Of a DNA stretch of 56,701 nt, positions 33,237 to 42,193 are shown one piece after another. The stretch is from Paenibacillus luteus. GTDB taxonomy: Bacteria > Bacillota > Bacilli > Paenibacillales > Paenibacillaceae. The number at the start of each line of letters is the position of its first letter. Position 1 is the stretch's first letter. The stretch lies in contig NZ_SKCD01000032.1 of assembly GCF_006542765.1 (NCBI RefSeq), positions 1 to 56,701 of the forward strand, given 5' to 3'. The position numbers and the translations under genes are program-made. Below the pieces are notes generated by a model, which saw only the letters and a list, made by a program, of their open reading frames with translations, was not told the DNA's origin and ran no database searches.

Positions 33237-34124
33237 TCATCCTTTAACTGCACCAATCGTAATTCCTTTGACAAAATATTTCTGGAAGAATGGATACGCG
33301 ATCAATATCGGCAATACCCCTATAACAGCAATGGCCATCCTTACGGTTGCACTTGGCAGCGCCGCCAAGCCTTGGCTCGCATTCGTGCTCATGCTGCCGT
33401 TCGTCAGGAACTGGATATCAGTCAATATCCGATTAAGAATATTTTGGATGCTGAATAGCTTTGGATCGTTCAAATAAACAAGTCCATTAAACCAATCGTT
33501 CCAGTAACCGATCGTCTGAAACAAGCCAATCGTCGCCATAATCGGCAGCGAGAGCGGAAGCACGATGGAGCGGAACGTTCTGAATTCGCCTGCCCCGTCG
33601 ATATAGGCCGATTCTAGCACCGGAACAGGGATCGAGGTTTTAAAGAAAGTTCGCATAAGCAGGACGTTGAAGCCGTTCATCAGCAGGCCCGGGATAATTA
33701 ATGCCCACAGCGTATTTTTGATATCCAGGTACTGCGTATAGATTAAATAAGTGGGAACAAGTCCCCCGTTAAACAACAGGGTGAAAAATACGAAAAACGC
33801 CAGTTTGTTATGATGTGGAATATCGCGGCGCGATAACGGATAAGCCAGCAGCGAAGTGATCGCCAAACTGACGGTCGTTCCGATTAAAGTGACTAGGATA
33901 GTGATGCCATAAGCACGCAGGATTTGCTCCGACTGGTTCCATAGATACACATAAGCGGTTCCGCTAAACTTTGACGGAAAGAAAGAATAACCATTTTGGA
34001 TAATCGTTTTCTCATCTGTGATAGAGGAAACTAATAGCAGGACAAACGGGAGGATACACGCAATTGCAACCACAATCATAATGAAATGCCCTGCCCACTG
34101 CCACACGCGACTTTCGTTGTTCAT
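33237..34124 (-). CDS. Sugar ABC transporter permease (LplC/YtcP type)
   Basis: An inner-membrane permease of 295 residues with six hydrophobic helices (first at 'AGHFIMIVVAIACILPFVLLLVSSI'). The cytoplasmic EAA loop is 'VLESAYIDGAGEFRTFRSIVLPLSLPIMATIGLF'. The 'KYFVKGITIGAVKG' end is the usual tail of this permease type. It pairs with the permease encoded 17 bp upstream. No ATPase gene is nearby, so a shared MsmX-type ATPase is probably used. It is co-transcribed with the glycosidase genes downstream (4-bp overlap if GH43 starts at the ATG). Confidence 0.95.
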   Translation of the reverse strand: MNNESRVWQWAGHFIMIVVAIACILPFVLLLVSSITDEKTIIQNGYSFFPSKFSGTAYVYLWNQSEQILRAYGITILVTLIGTTVSLAITSLLAYPLSRRDIPHHNKLAFFVFFTLLFNGGLVPTYLIYTQYLDIKNTLWALIIPGLLMNGFNVLLMRTFFKTSIPVPVLESAYIDGAGEFRTFRSIVLPLSLPIMATIGLFQTIGYWNDWFNGLVYLNDPKLFSIQNILNRILTDIQFLTNGSMSTNASQGLAALPSATVRMAIAVIGVLPILIAYPFFQKYFVKGITIGAVKG

Positions 34125-34141
34125 CTTCCATGCACTCCTCT

Positions 34142-35077
34142 CTAAAATAACGCGTTGTCTTTGTTTATTTTGCGAACGACGAAGTTGGACAGAAGCACCA
34201 GCACAAAACCTACGATGGATTGGTACAGGCCTGCTGCTGAGGACATTCCGATGTCACCCAGCTGCATTAATCCGCGGTATACGTACGTATCAATAACGTT
34301 AGTCGTATCGCTCAAAGCTCCCGCATCCATCGGCACTTGATAGAACAAGCCAAAATCCGAGTAAAAAATTCGTCCGATCGCAAGCAGAGTCATCATCGTA
34401 ATGACTGGCGAGATGAGCGGCAGCGTAATCGCCTTGATCTGCTGCCACTTAGTCGCTCCATCAAGCGTAGCGGCTTCGTAATATTCCTGATCGATACCGA
34501 TAATGGCTGCCAGATAAACGACGCACAGGAAACCAGCGCTTTTCCATACATGCACTAAATTTAAAATATACGGCCAATACTTGGACTCGCTGTACCAAGA
34601 AACATCACCCAGGCCGAGCATCGGCAGTACCGTATTGTTCATGAAACCAGTCTCGATGCTAAGCACGGCATAGACCAGGTAACTGACAATCACCATGGAG
34701 ATCAAATAAGGCAGCAGCACCACGCTCTGATAGAAGCGCGCCATAAACTTGTTTTTCACTTCATTTAGCAAGATCGCTATGCCAACAGCCACAACGAGAT
34801 TGATGACAATAAAACCTCCATTGTAAAGCAGCGTATTGCGCGTAATGATGAATGCATCCCTCGTCTTAAACAAATATTCAAAATTGCTAAAGCCGATCCA
34901 GTCGCTGCCAAGTATCCCTTTGGCAAAATTAACGTCCTTAAAGGCAATAATCAATCCAAACATAGGCAAATAATTGTTGAGCACCAGATAGAGCAGGCCT
35001 GGCAGCATCATTAGAAACAGCGGTGCATATCGGGCATACCTTTTGGCGATTCCTCGCTTCTTTGTCTGTTCCATCAT
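34142..35077 (-). CDS. Sugar ABC transporter permease (LplB type)
   Basis: An inner-membrane permease of 311 residues with six helices. It begins 'RYAPLFLMMLPGLLYLVLNNYLPMFGLIIAFKDVNFAKGI', the family N-terminus. The EAA loop is 'YYEAATLDGATKWQQIKAITLPLISPVITMMTLL', and the end reads 'VIDTYVYRGLMQLGDIGMSSAAGLYQSIVGFVLVLLSN'. AAGGAAGGG precedes the ATG by about 8 nt. It follows the solute-binding protein gene but is separated from it by a hairpin terminator, which would lower permease expression relative to the binding protein. Confidence 0.95.
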   Translation of the reverse strand: MMEQTKKRGIAKRYARYAPLFLMMLPGLLYLVLNNYLPMFGLIIAFKDVNFAKGILGSDWIGFSNFEYLFKTRDAFIITRNTLLYNGGFIVINLVVAVGIAILLNEVKNKFMARFYQSVVLLPYLISMVIVSYLVYAVLSIETGFMNNTVLPMLGLGDVSWYSESKYWPYILNLVHVWKSAGFLCVVYLAAIIGIDQEYYEAATLDGATKWQQIKAITLPLISPVITMMTLLAIGRIFYSDFGLFYQVPMDAGALSDTTNVIDTYVYRGLMQLGDIGMSSAAGLYQSIVGFVLVLLSNFVVRKINKDNALF

Positions 35078-35228
35078 CTGATCCCTTCCTTATCCTTCAG
35101 CTTGTGCGTTGCACGTTGTTCATAGCTTTATCTTAAGGGAAGCAGAAGGGGCCAACTACCGCTCCACCGACCATTTATTTGCGCTTTTACGACAAGGATA
35201 AAAGATGCCGGGACAGGCTCATCGGCAA

Positions 35229-35262
35229 AAAAAAGCCTGCCCCACGAAACAGGGACAGGCTC
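35229..35262 (-). terminator. Terminator/attenuator between solute-binding protein and permease genes
   Basis: On the minus strand AGCCTG...CAGGCT encloses CCCTG/GGGGC bases and is followed by TTTTTTTT. As the permeases have no clear promoter of their own, partial read-through is likely. Confidence 0.85.
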
Positions 35263-35274
35263 TTGATCGTCATG

Positions 35275-36822
35275 CTATTTGTTGCTGGCCCACGCATCCA
35301 GCTGCTTCTGCTTCTCCGCAATAATTTTTTCGATGCCTGCGGCTTTCAGCTTCGTAATAAACTCAGGAAGCGTCTTCTCCGGGTCAAGCGTTCCTGTTTC
35401 CAGGCCCATTTTATTTTGATTTAATACGTTAACAACTGCTGCAAACTCCGTTTTAACTGGTGCTGTATCGAAAGTAAAGCCCAGCGCCTTGGATTTGACA
35501 GCCGATTGATTAAACTCATTCAGCTTATTCCAAATATCCGGATCATCGCCTTCAAAGGTATGCGAGAGGAATTGATTTCCAAATAGCCAACCCATATTAA
35601 GGTTATAGCCGCTGCTAGTTGCATCCACGCCATCCGGGTATTTAATGACGTTATCCGTATCCGTCTTCACATAGTGCTTGCCCTCGATTCCCCAATCGAA
35701 CAGATTAATGACATCCTTATCCGTATACATAAGGTTGAGAAATTGCATAGCTCGTTCCGGATTGCTGGAGTTACGGGGAATTCCCCACATTATATTCGTC
35801 ACAGTTTCGGTTTTCGCGAACGGCTCTGTCAGGTTGGCCCTGACGATTTCTGTTCCCGTCAATCGGCTCTCCTGGGATTCGATTCCCGGTTTAAGATTAG
35901 CCACATAAGCAAGCGTACGCTGGCCTTTAATCAAATCACCGATACTCTCCTTGTTGGTTGCGGCATCCTTCAAAATATAACCCGCATTGTACCAGCTTCT
36001 TACGCGCTTCACCAGCTCTGCATATTGCGTCGTTTCATACCAGTTGACGACCTTGAGCTCTGAGCCATTATTTTGCAAGACACCAAAAGTATCGCCTAAC
36101 CTATCGATATCGCCCATCAGATAATCAACAATCGACTGGCCTGCTGCACCTGGAGCAATAACAGCTGTATCCGGTTCACCTGCTTTGATGATTTTCATCG
36201 CGGCTTCCAAATCATCGAGCGTCTTCATGCCCGCTAAATCAATGCTGTATTTATCCGCAATATCCTTGCGAATCAATAACCCGTAATTGACTGCCAGATC
36301 GCGAATGCTTGGCACGCCATAAATGCTGCCGCCAATATTGCTTGCATTCATAAATTCTTCGCCAACGGCAGTTTTAATGCCTTCTCCATACTTTTCAATC
36401 AGATCATTCAGAGGAAGCAATTGACCCTTGGCTACCTGCGGACCATAGCCGAAGGTTGCGCTAGAGCCGGTGACAATCAAGTCCAGCTTTTCATTGCTCG
36501 TCAGCATTAGATTCATTTGCTGATTCCAAGAGCCAATGGCAATCGGTAAGAGCTTAACCGTTGCATTGATCTTTTCTTTCGCCAGCTTGCTGATCTCCTC
36601 TTGTACCTGCGCAATGTCCGCTGGCGTATTGCCGAAGGTTACGAAGGCCACCGTCAATTCGTACGGCTTCTCATTTCCGCTGCTTGCCGTATTTGTCGAA
36701 TCGGGAACCGAATTTCCTTGGCCATTGCCTGCATTTCCGTTATTCGGATTGTTCGAGCCACAAGCACCAAGCACGAGGCATAATGCCAAAAGCATACTGA
36801 ACCAGCCTATCCGTTTTCTCAT
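35275..36822 (-). CDS. Extracellular solute-binding lipoprotein (LplA type)
   Basis: A lipoprotein of 515 residues that delivers oligosaccharides to the permeases. The lipobox is 'LCLVLGACGSN' (Cys about 21), followed by a low-complexity Asn/Gly linker. Body features include 'FGNTPADIAQVQEEISKLAKEKINATVKLLPI', 'DLIVTGSSATFGYGPQVAKGQLLPLNDLIEKYG' and 'TNIMWGIPRNSSNPERAMQFLNLMYTDKDVINLFDWGIEGKHYV', which are typical of the large YtcQ/LplA group. GGGGGAG lies 5 nt before the ATG. It is the first gene after yesN and probably the main target of that regulator. Confidence 0.95.
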   Translation of the reverse strand: MRKRIGWFSMLLALCLVLGACGSNNPNNGNAGNGQGNSVPDSTNTASSGNEKPYELTVAFVTFGNTPADIAQVQEEISKLAKEKINATVKLLPIAIGSWNQQMNLMLTSNEKLDLIVTGSSATFGYGPQVAKGQLLPLNDLIEKYGEGIKTAVGEEFMNASNIGGSIYGVPSIRDLAVNYGLLIRKDIADKYSIDLAGMKTLDDLEAAMKIIKAGEPDTAVIAPGAAGQSIVDYLMGDIDRLGDTFGVLQNNGSELKVVNWYETTQYAELVKRVRSWYNAGYILKDAATNKESIGDLIKGQRTLAYVANLKPGIESQESRLTGTEIVRANLTEPFAKTETVTNIMWGIPRNSSNPERAMQFLNLMYTDKDVINLFDWGIEGKHYVKTDTDNVIKYPDGVDATSSGYNLNMGWLFGNQFLSHTFEGDDPDIWNKLNEFNQSAVKSKALGFTFDTAPVKTEFAAVVNVLNQNKMGLETGTLDPEKTLPEFITKLKAAGIEKIIAEKQKQLDAWASNK

Positions 36823-36964
36823 GTTACTCCCCCGTTACTGTAATAGAATCGGATTCGGAAGCCTTGTGCCGCTTTGTATCGGCTGCTGAATCTATCTTGA
36901 TTTTATAAGAACAAGATTCTCGGCTCTGCTCCGTAACCGACTTTTCAGTATGCACATTCCGACT

Positions 36965-38575
36965 TTATTCGGGAGCATGCTCAGCCGTGCCGGTGTGACG
37001 GTAGTCCAAGGGGTTTTTACCCGTATGCTTCTTGAAAATTCTCGAAAAATGCGAAAAGTTAGAATAACCAACATGCCCTGCTACAGCGCTGACTGACATC
37101 TCCGTCATCAGCAGCAAACTTTTCGCGATATCGAGCCGCTTCCTCAATATATATTCAGAAATGCCAAGCCCCGTCTCTTTCTTGAAAATACGGGTCAAAT
37201 AGTCCGGGTTTAGAAACACATAGCTAGCAATCTCTTCCCTAGTCAGCTCCCTGTCCTTGTGCAAGTCGATATAGGCAATGACTCGCTCCACAACAGTTTG
37301 CGTTTCCTCTACCGCTTTCGCATACTCCGACGATTTCCGGAGAATATGCTTCATCCATACCACCATATCTACGAGTGAACGCGTAGCCTGGCGAGACAGC
37401 TCCATGGAAACTGCATCATGCAATAGCTGATGAGCCCGAATTCCCTTGGCTTGAAAAATAGAATAAACCATTTGCAGCATATCCTGATGGAATTGATGAA
37501 GCTGCTTCGCATCTAGACAACCGACACGCACCTGATTATCCAAATAATTTGTAATCTCAGCAATGAGTTTATCCGTCTTGCCATCTTCAAGCAGCAGTGC
37601 CCATACGCTCATATTGGGCAAATTATAGGTATAAGCGGATGGGTGGCGGCCATCAAGCAGGAACGCTTTATTATTTGTTGCCACATTGTCGCTCTCCAAA
37701 GCAGATAGCTGATCAACCAAAGCTGTTAATTCATTCGCTTGTACCTGCTTCCCAATGTAACAAGACAAATCACAATAAAAATAAGTGTTGCACGCGGCGA
37801 TGTACGAGTCACATACGGACTTGACCGCAACAAGATCCCACTCAGCTCCTGCCTCGATGGTGATTAACGCAATAAGTTTTCCTTTCCCCCGTTGAATGAG
37901 TTGGCCTTGCTGTCCATGCTCAAGTATCGATTCATTGGCTGCATTGCGAAGAGCAAACTCCATAATTTTCTCGTCACGTACGGACAACGTCTTATGCCAC
38001 CGCTGAATGCTAATCAGTATTGGCAAATAGCGCATCCCTTCGAGAAAAGGAAGATTCCGGTCAGCAGCTGCTCTTCGAATCGCATTTTCATTGGAAGGAA
38101 TGGTCTGGTTGAGTAGATCTAGCCAGAACTGCTCCATGAGAATGGGCTGCTGTTGAAACCAGTATTGACCATAACGGCTAAATTCCGTTAGCTCGCTATT
38201 GGCGCTAATCTTATGAATCGCCTTGACAATCACCTGCTCCAAATCCGTGTAGGGAATGGGCTTCAAAATATAATCAAGACTCCCTAATTGCATGGCCTGC
38301 TTCGCATATGCAAAATCCGCATGACAGGTCAGAAACACCGACTCCGTCTGCGGTGAATGTTCTTTTACCCATGCCAGCAGCTCGAGGCCGCTCCCTTGGG
38401 GCATCTCAATATCGCACAGCATCATATCAACGGTATGGTTATCGAATACTTCCTTGGCTTGACGGATATTGTATGCCGTATGAAGCGACGTAATCTGCAG
38501 CTTCTCCCAATCAATTGCCGCTTCAATGCCTTTCACTGCATGAACCTCATCATCCACTATAAGCAATGAATACAT
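36965..38575 (-). CDS. YesN-type response regulator with AraC DNA-binding domain
   Basis: A 536-residue regulator. The receiver domain (about 1-120) has 'LLIVDDE', the phospho-acceptor Asp55 in 'MMLCDIEMPQGSGLELL', Thr in 'VFLTCHAD' and Lys in 'YILKPI'. A long middle region of about 280 residues is typical of YesN. The C-terminal AraC double helix-turn-helix (about 435-530) includes 'RELTREEIASYVFLNPDYLTRIFKKETGLGISEYILRKRLDIAKSLL' and 'AVAGHVGYSNFSHFSRIFKKHTGKNPLDYR'. It is encoded 17 bp behind its kinase. It very likely activates the importer genes directly downstream when the glycan signal is sensed. Confidence 0.95.
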   Translation of the reverse strand: MYSLLIVDDEVHAVKGIEAAIDWEKLQITSLHTAYNIRQAKEVFDNHTVDMMLCDIEMPQGSGLELLAWVKEHSPQTESVFLTCHADFAYAKQAMQLGSLDYILKPIPYTDLEQVIVKAIHKISANSELTEFSRYGQYWFQQQPILMEQFWLDLLNQTIPSNENAIRRAAADRNLPFLEGMRYLPILISIQRWHKTLSVRDEKIMEFALRNAANESILEHGQQGQLIQRGKGKLIALITIEAGAEWDLVAVKSVCDSYIAACNTYFYCDLSCYIGKQVQANELTALVDQLSALESDNVATNNKAFLLDGRHPSAYTYNLPNMSVWALLLEDGKTDKLIAEITNYLDNQVRVGCLDAKQLHQFHQDMLQMVYSIFQAKGIRAHQLLHDAVSMELSRQATRSLVDMVVWMKHILRKSSEYAKAVEETQTVVERVIAYIDLHKDRELTREEIASYVFLNPDYLTRIFKKETGLGISEYILRKRLDIAKSLLLMTEMSVSAVAGHVGYSNFSHFSRIFKKHTGKNPLDYRHTGTAEHAPE

Positions 38576-38592
38576 GTTAATCCGCCTCCCAT

Positions 38593-40335
38593 CTAGCTGT
38601 TGTTCTCATGCAGCGGCAGCAAAATAACGACTCTTGCCCCGCCTTCCGTTCGATTTGAGAATGAAATATCGGCTTGTCCGTTGTAAAGCAGCGACAGCCG
38701 CTGCTGTACATTCCAAATGCCGATATGCTCCCCCTGCTCGTTGGTCATTTTCCCGCCTTCGTTCAGCTTGTTCACGACCTCTTCTGGAAACCCTCTGCCG
38801 CTATCCTCAATAACCGCTCGCACATACGGCTTGCCATCCTCGTCCCACAAATCGACAAGAATAATGATTTCAATAAAGCCATCCATCGTCATCGCATGTT
38901 TAACGGTATTTTCCACAAAGGACTGGATGAACAGTGGCGGTACACTTGCGCTAAGCAGGAAGTCAGGTACTTCAATACGTCCAATTAAACTATCGGGATA
39001 GCGCAGCTCCTGAATTCGTATATAATTTCGAGTATGATCGAGCTCTTGCTTTAGCTGCACGAAGCTCAGATTCGTACGGAACATATAACGGAAATAAGTA
39101 ACCAGACATAGCGACAGCTCCTGAATGAGCGTGTAATTCTGAGTTTGAGCCAGGCTGTAGATAATGTTTAACGAATTCATGAAAAAATGCGGATTAATCT
39201 GCAGCTGCAAATGCTGCAGCTCGGCTTTCTGCTTGCTAAGCTGTTCTTGGTAGACGTTGACATGAAGCTGCTGGATTTGAGCCATCATGGTATTGAAGGT
39301 CTCATTGACGATTTGAAATTCATCCACGCCTGCCGATTGATTGATCCTCACATCCAAGTTGCCTTCTTTAATCCGTTTCATGACCATAAGGATACGATTC
39401 AGCGGGATAAGAATCATTTTTCGAAGCAGCAACGTTCCCACTGGCAAAATAATCAGAGAGCAAATGGACACAAATAAAATGATTTTCCGCAAATACGGCA
39501 GCTTCTCCAAAATTTTCTCATCCGGTATCATCGCAATCAAGTTAATGTTTCCTTTGCTTGATTCCGAGCCCACGACCATGTAACGGCTGCTGCTGCCGGT
39601 TAAATAATAATTATCAAGGGAACGATTGAGATCGATGCCGTTTTCCTTGATATAGGCCTTCTCCGTCAATGGAATCCCTTGATCGGTCGTTAAGAGTGAG
39701 CGCCCTTTTTCACCCAAATCAATTAAACCCAGTGCGCCGACCAGCCGATTCGTATTGATCCAGCTTCCAATATAACTGTCACCCGATTTAAAAATATGAA
39801 ATAAATAATAGGTGCCATTGATTTCTTTAACGTACCAGCGCTTGCTTCCAATAGCTTCCCCGTCTGGCCCGCCTCGCAAGATCCCAGCCAAATAGGCTTG
39901 TACCGCCGCTCTTTCGGCGAACGTTCCCACTTGGCGAAAAGCGCTTACATAATCCTGTCTGCTTAACGAATAGACAAAAAAAGCATCTATCGTTTTAAAC
40001 AGTGGAATTTTCTCTTGCAGCTTGCTGAATAGACTGAGCTTTGCCATCTCATACTCCTGATCTGGTGCAGGCAGTCCCATAACCAGTAAATCCGTATCAA
40101 TAGCAACTAAATTGTTCAAATATTGATCGACGTCCTCTAGGTTTTTATCGATTTGGTCCATATATAAAATCAACATGTTTTTATTGGAGCTTGCCACCTG
40201 ATTACGAACCACATTAATTGAATAAAAGCTGTTATACAGCAGCAGCGCAATCAACGGTAAAGTTACGGCTAAGACGCTTATAGCCAATCTGGAACGAATG
40301 GAGCGCCACGACCAATTCTTGAGAAAACCTTTCAT
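38593..40335 (-). CDS. YesM-type sensor histidine kinase
   Basis: A membrane sensor of 580 residues. It has a TM helix near the N-terminus ('LAISVLAVTLPLIALLLYNSF'), an extracellular sensory region of about 240 residues, a second TM ('IILFVSICSLIILPVGTLLL'), a HAMP region, the His-kinase block 'LQLQINPHFFMNSLNIIYSLAQ' with the phospho-His, and an ATPase domain ('FVENTVKHAM', 'VIEDSGRGFPEEV', 'GIWNVQQRL'). This is the PF06580 class that senses extracellular sugars, often together with a binding protein. The ATG at 40335 has AGGAGG 7 nt upstream; the GTG two codons earlier is less good. A TATAAT at 40359-40364 marks an internal promoter. Confidence 0.95.
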   Translation of the reverse strand: MKGFLKNWSWRSIRSRLAISVLAVTLPLIALLLYNSFYSINVVRNQVASSNKNMLILYMDQIDKNLEDVDQYLNNLVAIDTDLLVMGLPAPDQEYEMAKLSLFSKLQEKIPLFKTIDAFFVYSLSRQDYVSAFRQVGTFAERAAVQAYLAGILRGGPDGEAIGSKRWYVKEINGTYYLFHIFKSGDSYIGSWINTNRLVGALGLIDLGEKGRSLLTTDQGIPLTEKAYIKENGIDLNRSLDNYYLTGSSSRYMVVGSESSKGNINLIAMIPDEKILEKLPYLRKIILFVSICSLIILPVGTLLLRKMILIPLNRILMVMKRIKEGNLDVRINQSAGVDEFQIVNETFNTMMAQIQQLHVNVYQEQLSKQKAELQHLQLQINPHFFMNSLNIIYSLAQTQNYTLIQELSLCLVTYFRYMFRTNLSFVQLKQELDHTRNYIRIQELRYPDSLIGRIEVPDFLLSASVPPLFIQSFVENTVKHAMTMDGFIEIIILVDLWDEDGKPYVRAVIEDSGRGFPEEVVNKLNEGGKMTNEQGEHIGIWNVQQRLSLLYNGQADISFSNRTEGGARVVILLPLHENNS

Positions 40336-40358
40336 AGGCACGCCTCCTTCGTTCCCCT

Positions 40359-40364
40359 ATTATA
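40359..40364 (-). promoter_or_regulatory. -10 element of an internal promoter before the yesM-type gene
   Basis: TATAAT on the minus strand lies 24 bp before the start codon. No good -35 is seen, so an activator may be needed, or the kinase pair is also read from the upstream glycosidase promoter. Confidence 0.4.
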
Positions 40365-40429
40365 CAACAAAGCAGACAGGGGTATTCGATCCTCCCGTCT
40401 TCTTGAGCAGCGCCTTTGGAGACTATTGA

Positions 40430-42175
40430 TTACTGTGCTTTGATCATTCGAATAGCCATATAAGAGCGGCCGGGAAGCTCGATTCGGAATGTCCCCTCAT
40501 AAAGGCCTGGCTGCTTCTGAATACTCATATTCCATGTGTCGATAACTTCTACCTGATAGGCAATGCCAGGCTTCATGCTGAAATTTCGATACTTCGGCTG
40601 GTTTATGCCATAATAAAATAAATAGTATTGGTCTTTCATGCCTGCCGAGGGCGCGTCCCACTCGGACTTGAGCGGTTCCAAGCCGCCAACAGGCCCTGAC
40701 TCCAGTACTTTTCGTAAAAATGCGATACGCTCTGGACTGTCTCCGCGTAGTTTGCCGCCTTTGGACCACCAGAGAATATCTTCGGGGTCAAGATAGGTTT
40801 CTCCATGTCCGACGTAACCTCCGCGAATCGCCCCTTCCCAGAAGCGGCGGACCATTTCTGGTCCCGAAATATTGCCCCAGCCCATATCGATATTTCCTTC
40901 ATAAGCACACTCATCAATCACAATTGGTTTATTCCATTCGCTTCTCCATTCCGTCGTATTTTCCGCTGTTCGGTACACATCGATGCGCTGTACGCTGCAA
41001 TGGGTAATCCAATCCCGTTTATAATCATAGAAAGCAAAGCAATTGTGAATGGAGAGGAGATGACGATAAGGATCATCTTCCGTCACAATCGCTGCAAAGC
41101 GCTCCCAATCGGCCTCTTCCTTCGCCCACATAAGATCATATTCATTGGCAAGCGACCACCAAACATGCCGATACGCTGACAATCGGGCAACCAGATACCT
41201 CAGGTAACGGTTATCCGCCGATTTCTTCATTTCCGAGAAGCCCCAGCGATCATACGCATGAAATAAAATAAGATCGGCTTCAATGCCAAGCTCACCAAGC
41301 TGGGCAATGCGGTTCTCCAAATGCCGGAAGTAATTCGGGTTAAACCTTGTGTCATCCCACCCATGCTCCACTGAGCCTTCAAAGGGGTAATCCGTTGGTT
41401 CATTTTCGTTAAACTGATACGATTTTGGAAACACACACATGCGCAGCTTGTTAAACGGCGACTTGCTGAGCGTCTCCAACGTTTGGTCTTCCAGCTCCTT
41501 ACTCTGATGCGTCCACGCATAACAGGTCGTCCCAACAGGTATATAAGCGGTTCCGTCCTCATAAGCAAAATGAAAAGTATTGTGCACGCGCACAGGTCCA
41601 TGGTTATGCAGGCCAGGCTTTACACAAGTAAACTTTCCTGTAATTCCTTCTAATGATCGAGCATTGCTGCTCGTCTTGTAATGCCATTCTCCCTCGTGTT
41701 CAGGCATGAGCCGGATACGGTATAAACCATTCCCATCATAAAACCCGCTGACTTGGACTTTATGCTCACCGTGTGTGAATGAGCAGTCAACTCTAACGTC
41801 CACATACGGATTGCCATAATCCGGTCCCTGAAGCACGATCTCAAAGATGCCCCACTTCTCCGCCCACTCTGGCGCTTTCGCATATGCTGAACCCATGCCT
41901 ACGGACTCCGGTTCATAATCAGATGATGGAATCGGCTCCTCATCCTGCTCAGCCGTTTCTTGAATCGGCGCAAGCTCGCTAAGTAGAGTCGTTAGCAGCT
42001 CTGGCGGCCACGTCCAAGCTTCATTGGCAACTGCGAGCTGCGGAAGTGTCCGCATTTTCATGAAGGACAAGTACGGTGATTTTTCCAGCTCGGGAACATG
42101 CTTCAGCAGCACCTTCCGCGCTTCTTCATTCGCCCATATATAACCAAGCTTCGTTTGTGCATCAAAGGTTTTCAT
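40430..42175 (-). CDS. DUF5060/DUF5605 glycoside hydrolase, apiosidase-like (GH140-related)
   Basis: A cytosolic protein of 581 residues. After an N-terminal helical segment of about 75 residues ('LGYIWANEEARKVLLKHVPELEKSPYLSF') comes a beta-domain (DUF5060, about 105-195: 'EWAEKWGIFEIVLQGPDYGNPYVDVRVDCSFTHGE'). Next is a TIM barrel of the DUF4038/apiosidase-like group ('YIPVGTTCYAWTHQ', 'FNKLRMCVFPKSY', 'VWWSLANEYDLMWAK' with a likely acid/base Glu, 'KPIVIDECAYEGNIDMGW' with a likely nucleophile). A C-terminal beta-sandwich of DUF5605 type closes it. It probably cuts a glycosidic bond in pectic oligosaccharides; apiosidase activity is inferred only from family resemblance. Confidence 0.82.
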   Translation of the reverse strand: MKTFDAQTKLGYIWANEEARKVLLKHVPELEKSPYLSFMKMRTLPQLAVANEAWTWPPELLTTLLSELAPIQETAEQDEEPIPSSDYEPESVGMGSAYAKAPEWAEKWGIFEIVLQGPDYGNPYVDVRVDCSFTHGEHKVQVSGFYDGNGLYRIRLMPEHEGEWHYKTSSNARSLEGITGKFTCVKPGLHNHGPVRVHNTFHFAYEDGTAYIPVGTTCYAWTHQSKELEDQTLETLSKSPFNKLRMCVFPKSYQFNENEPTDYPFEGSVEHGWDDTRFNPNYFRHLENRIAQLGELGIEADLILFHAYDRWGFSEMKKSADNRYLRYLVARLSAYRHVWWSLANEYDLMWAKEEADWERFAAIVTEDDPYRHLLSIHNCFAFYDYKRDWITHCSVQRIDVYRTAENTTEWRSEWNKPIVIDECAYEGNIDMGWGNISGPEMVRRFWEGAIRGGYVGHGETYLDPEDILWWSKGGKLRGDSPERIAFLRKVLESGPVGGLEPLKSEWDAPSAGMKDQYYLFYYGINQPKYRNFSMKPGIAYQVEVIDTWNMSIQKQPGLYEGTFRIELPGRSYMAIRMIKAQ

Positions 42176-42193
42176 CAGGTTATTCCTCCTTTC

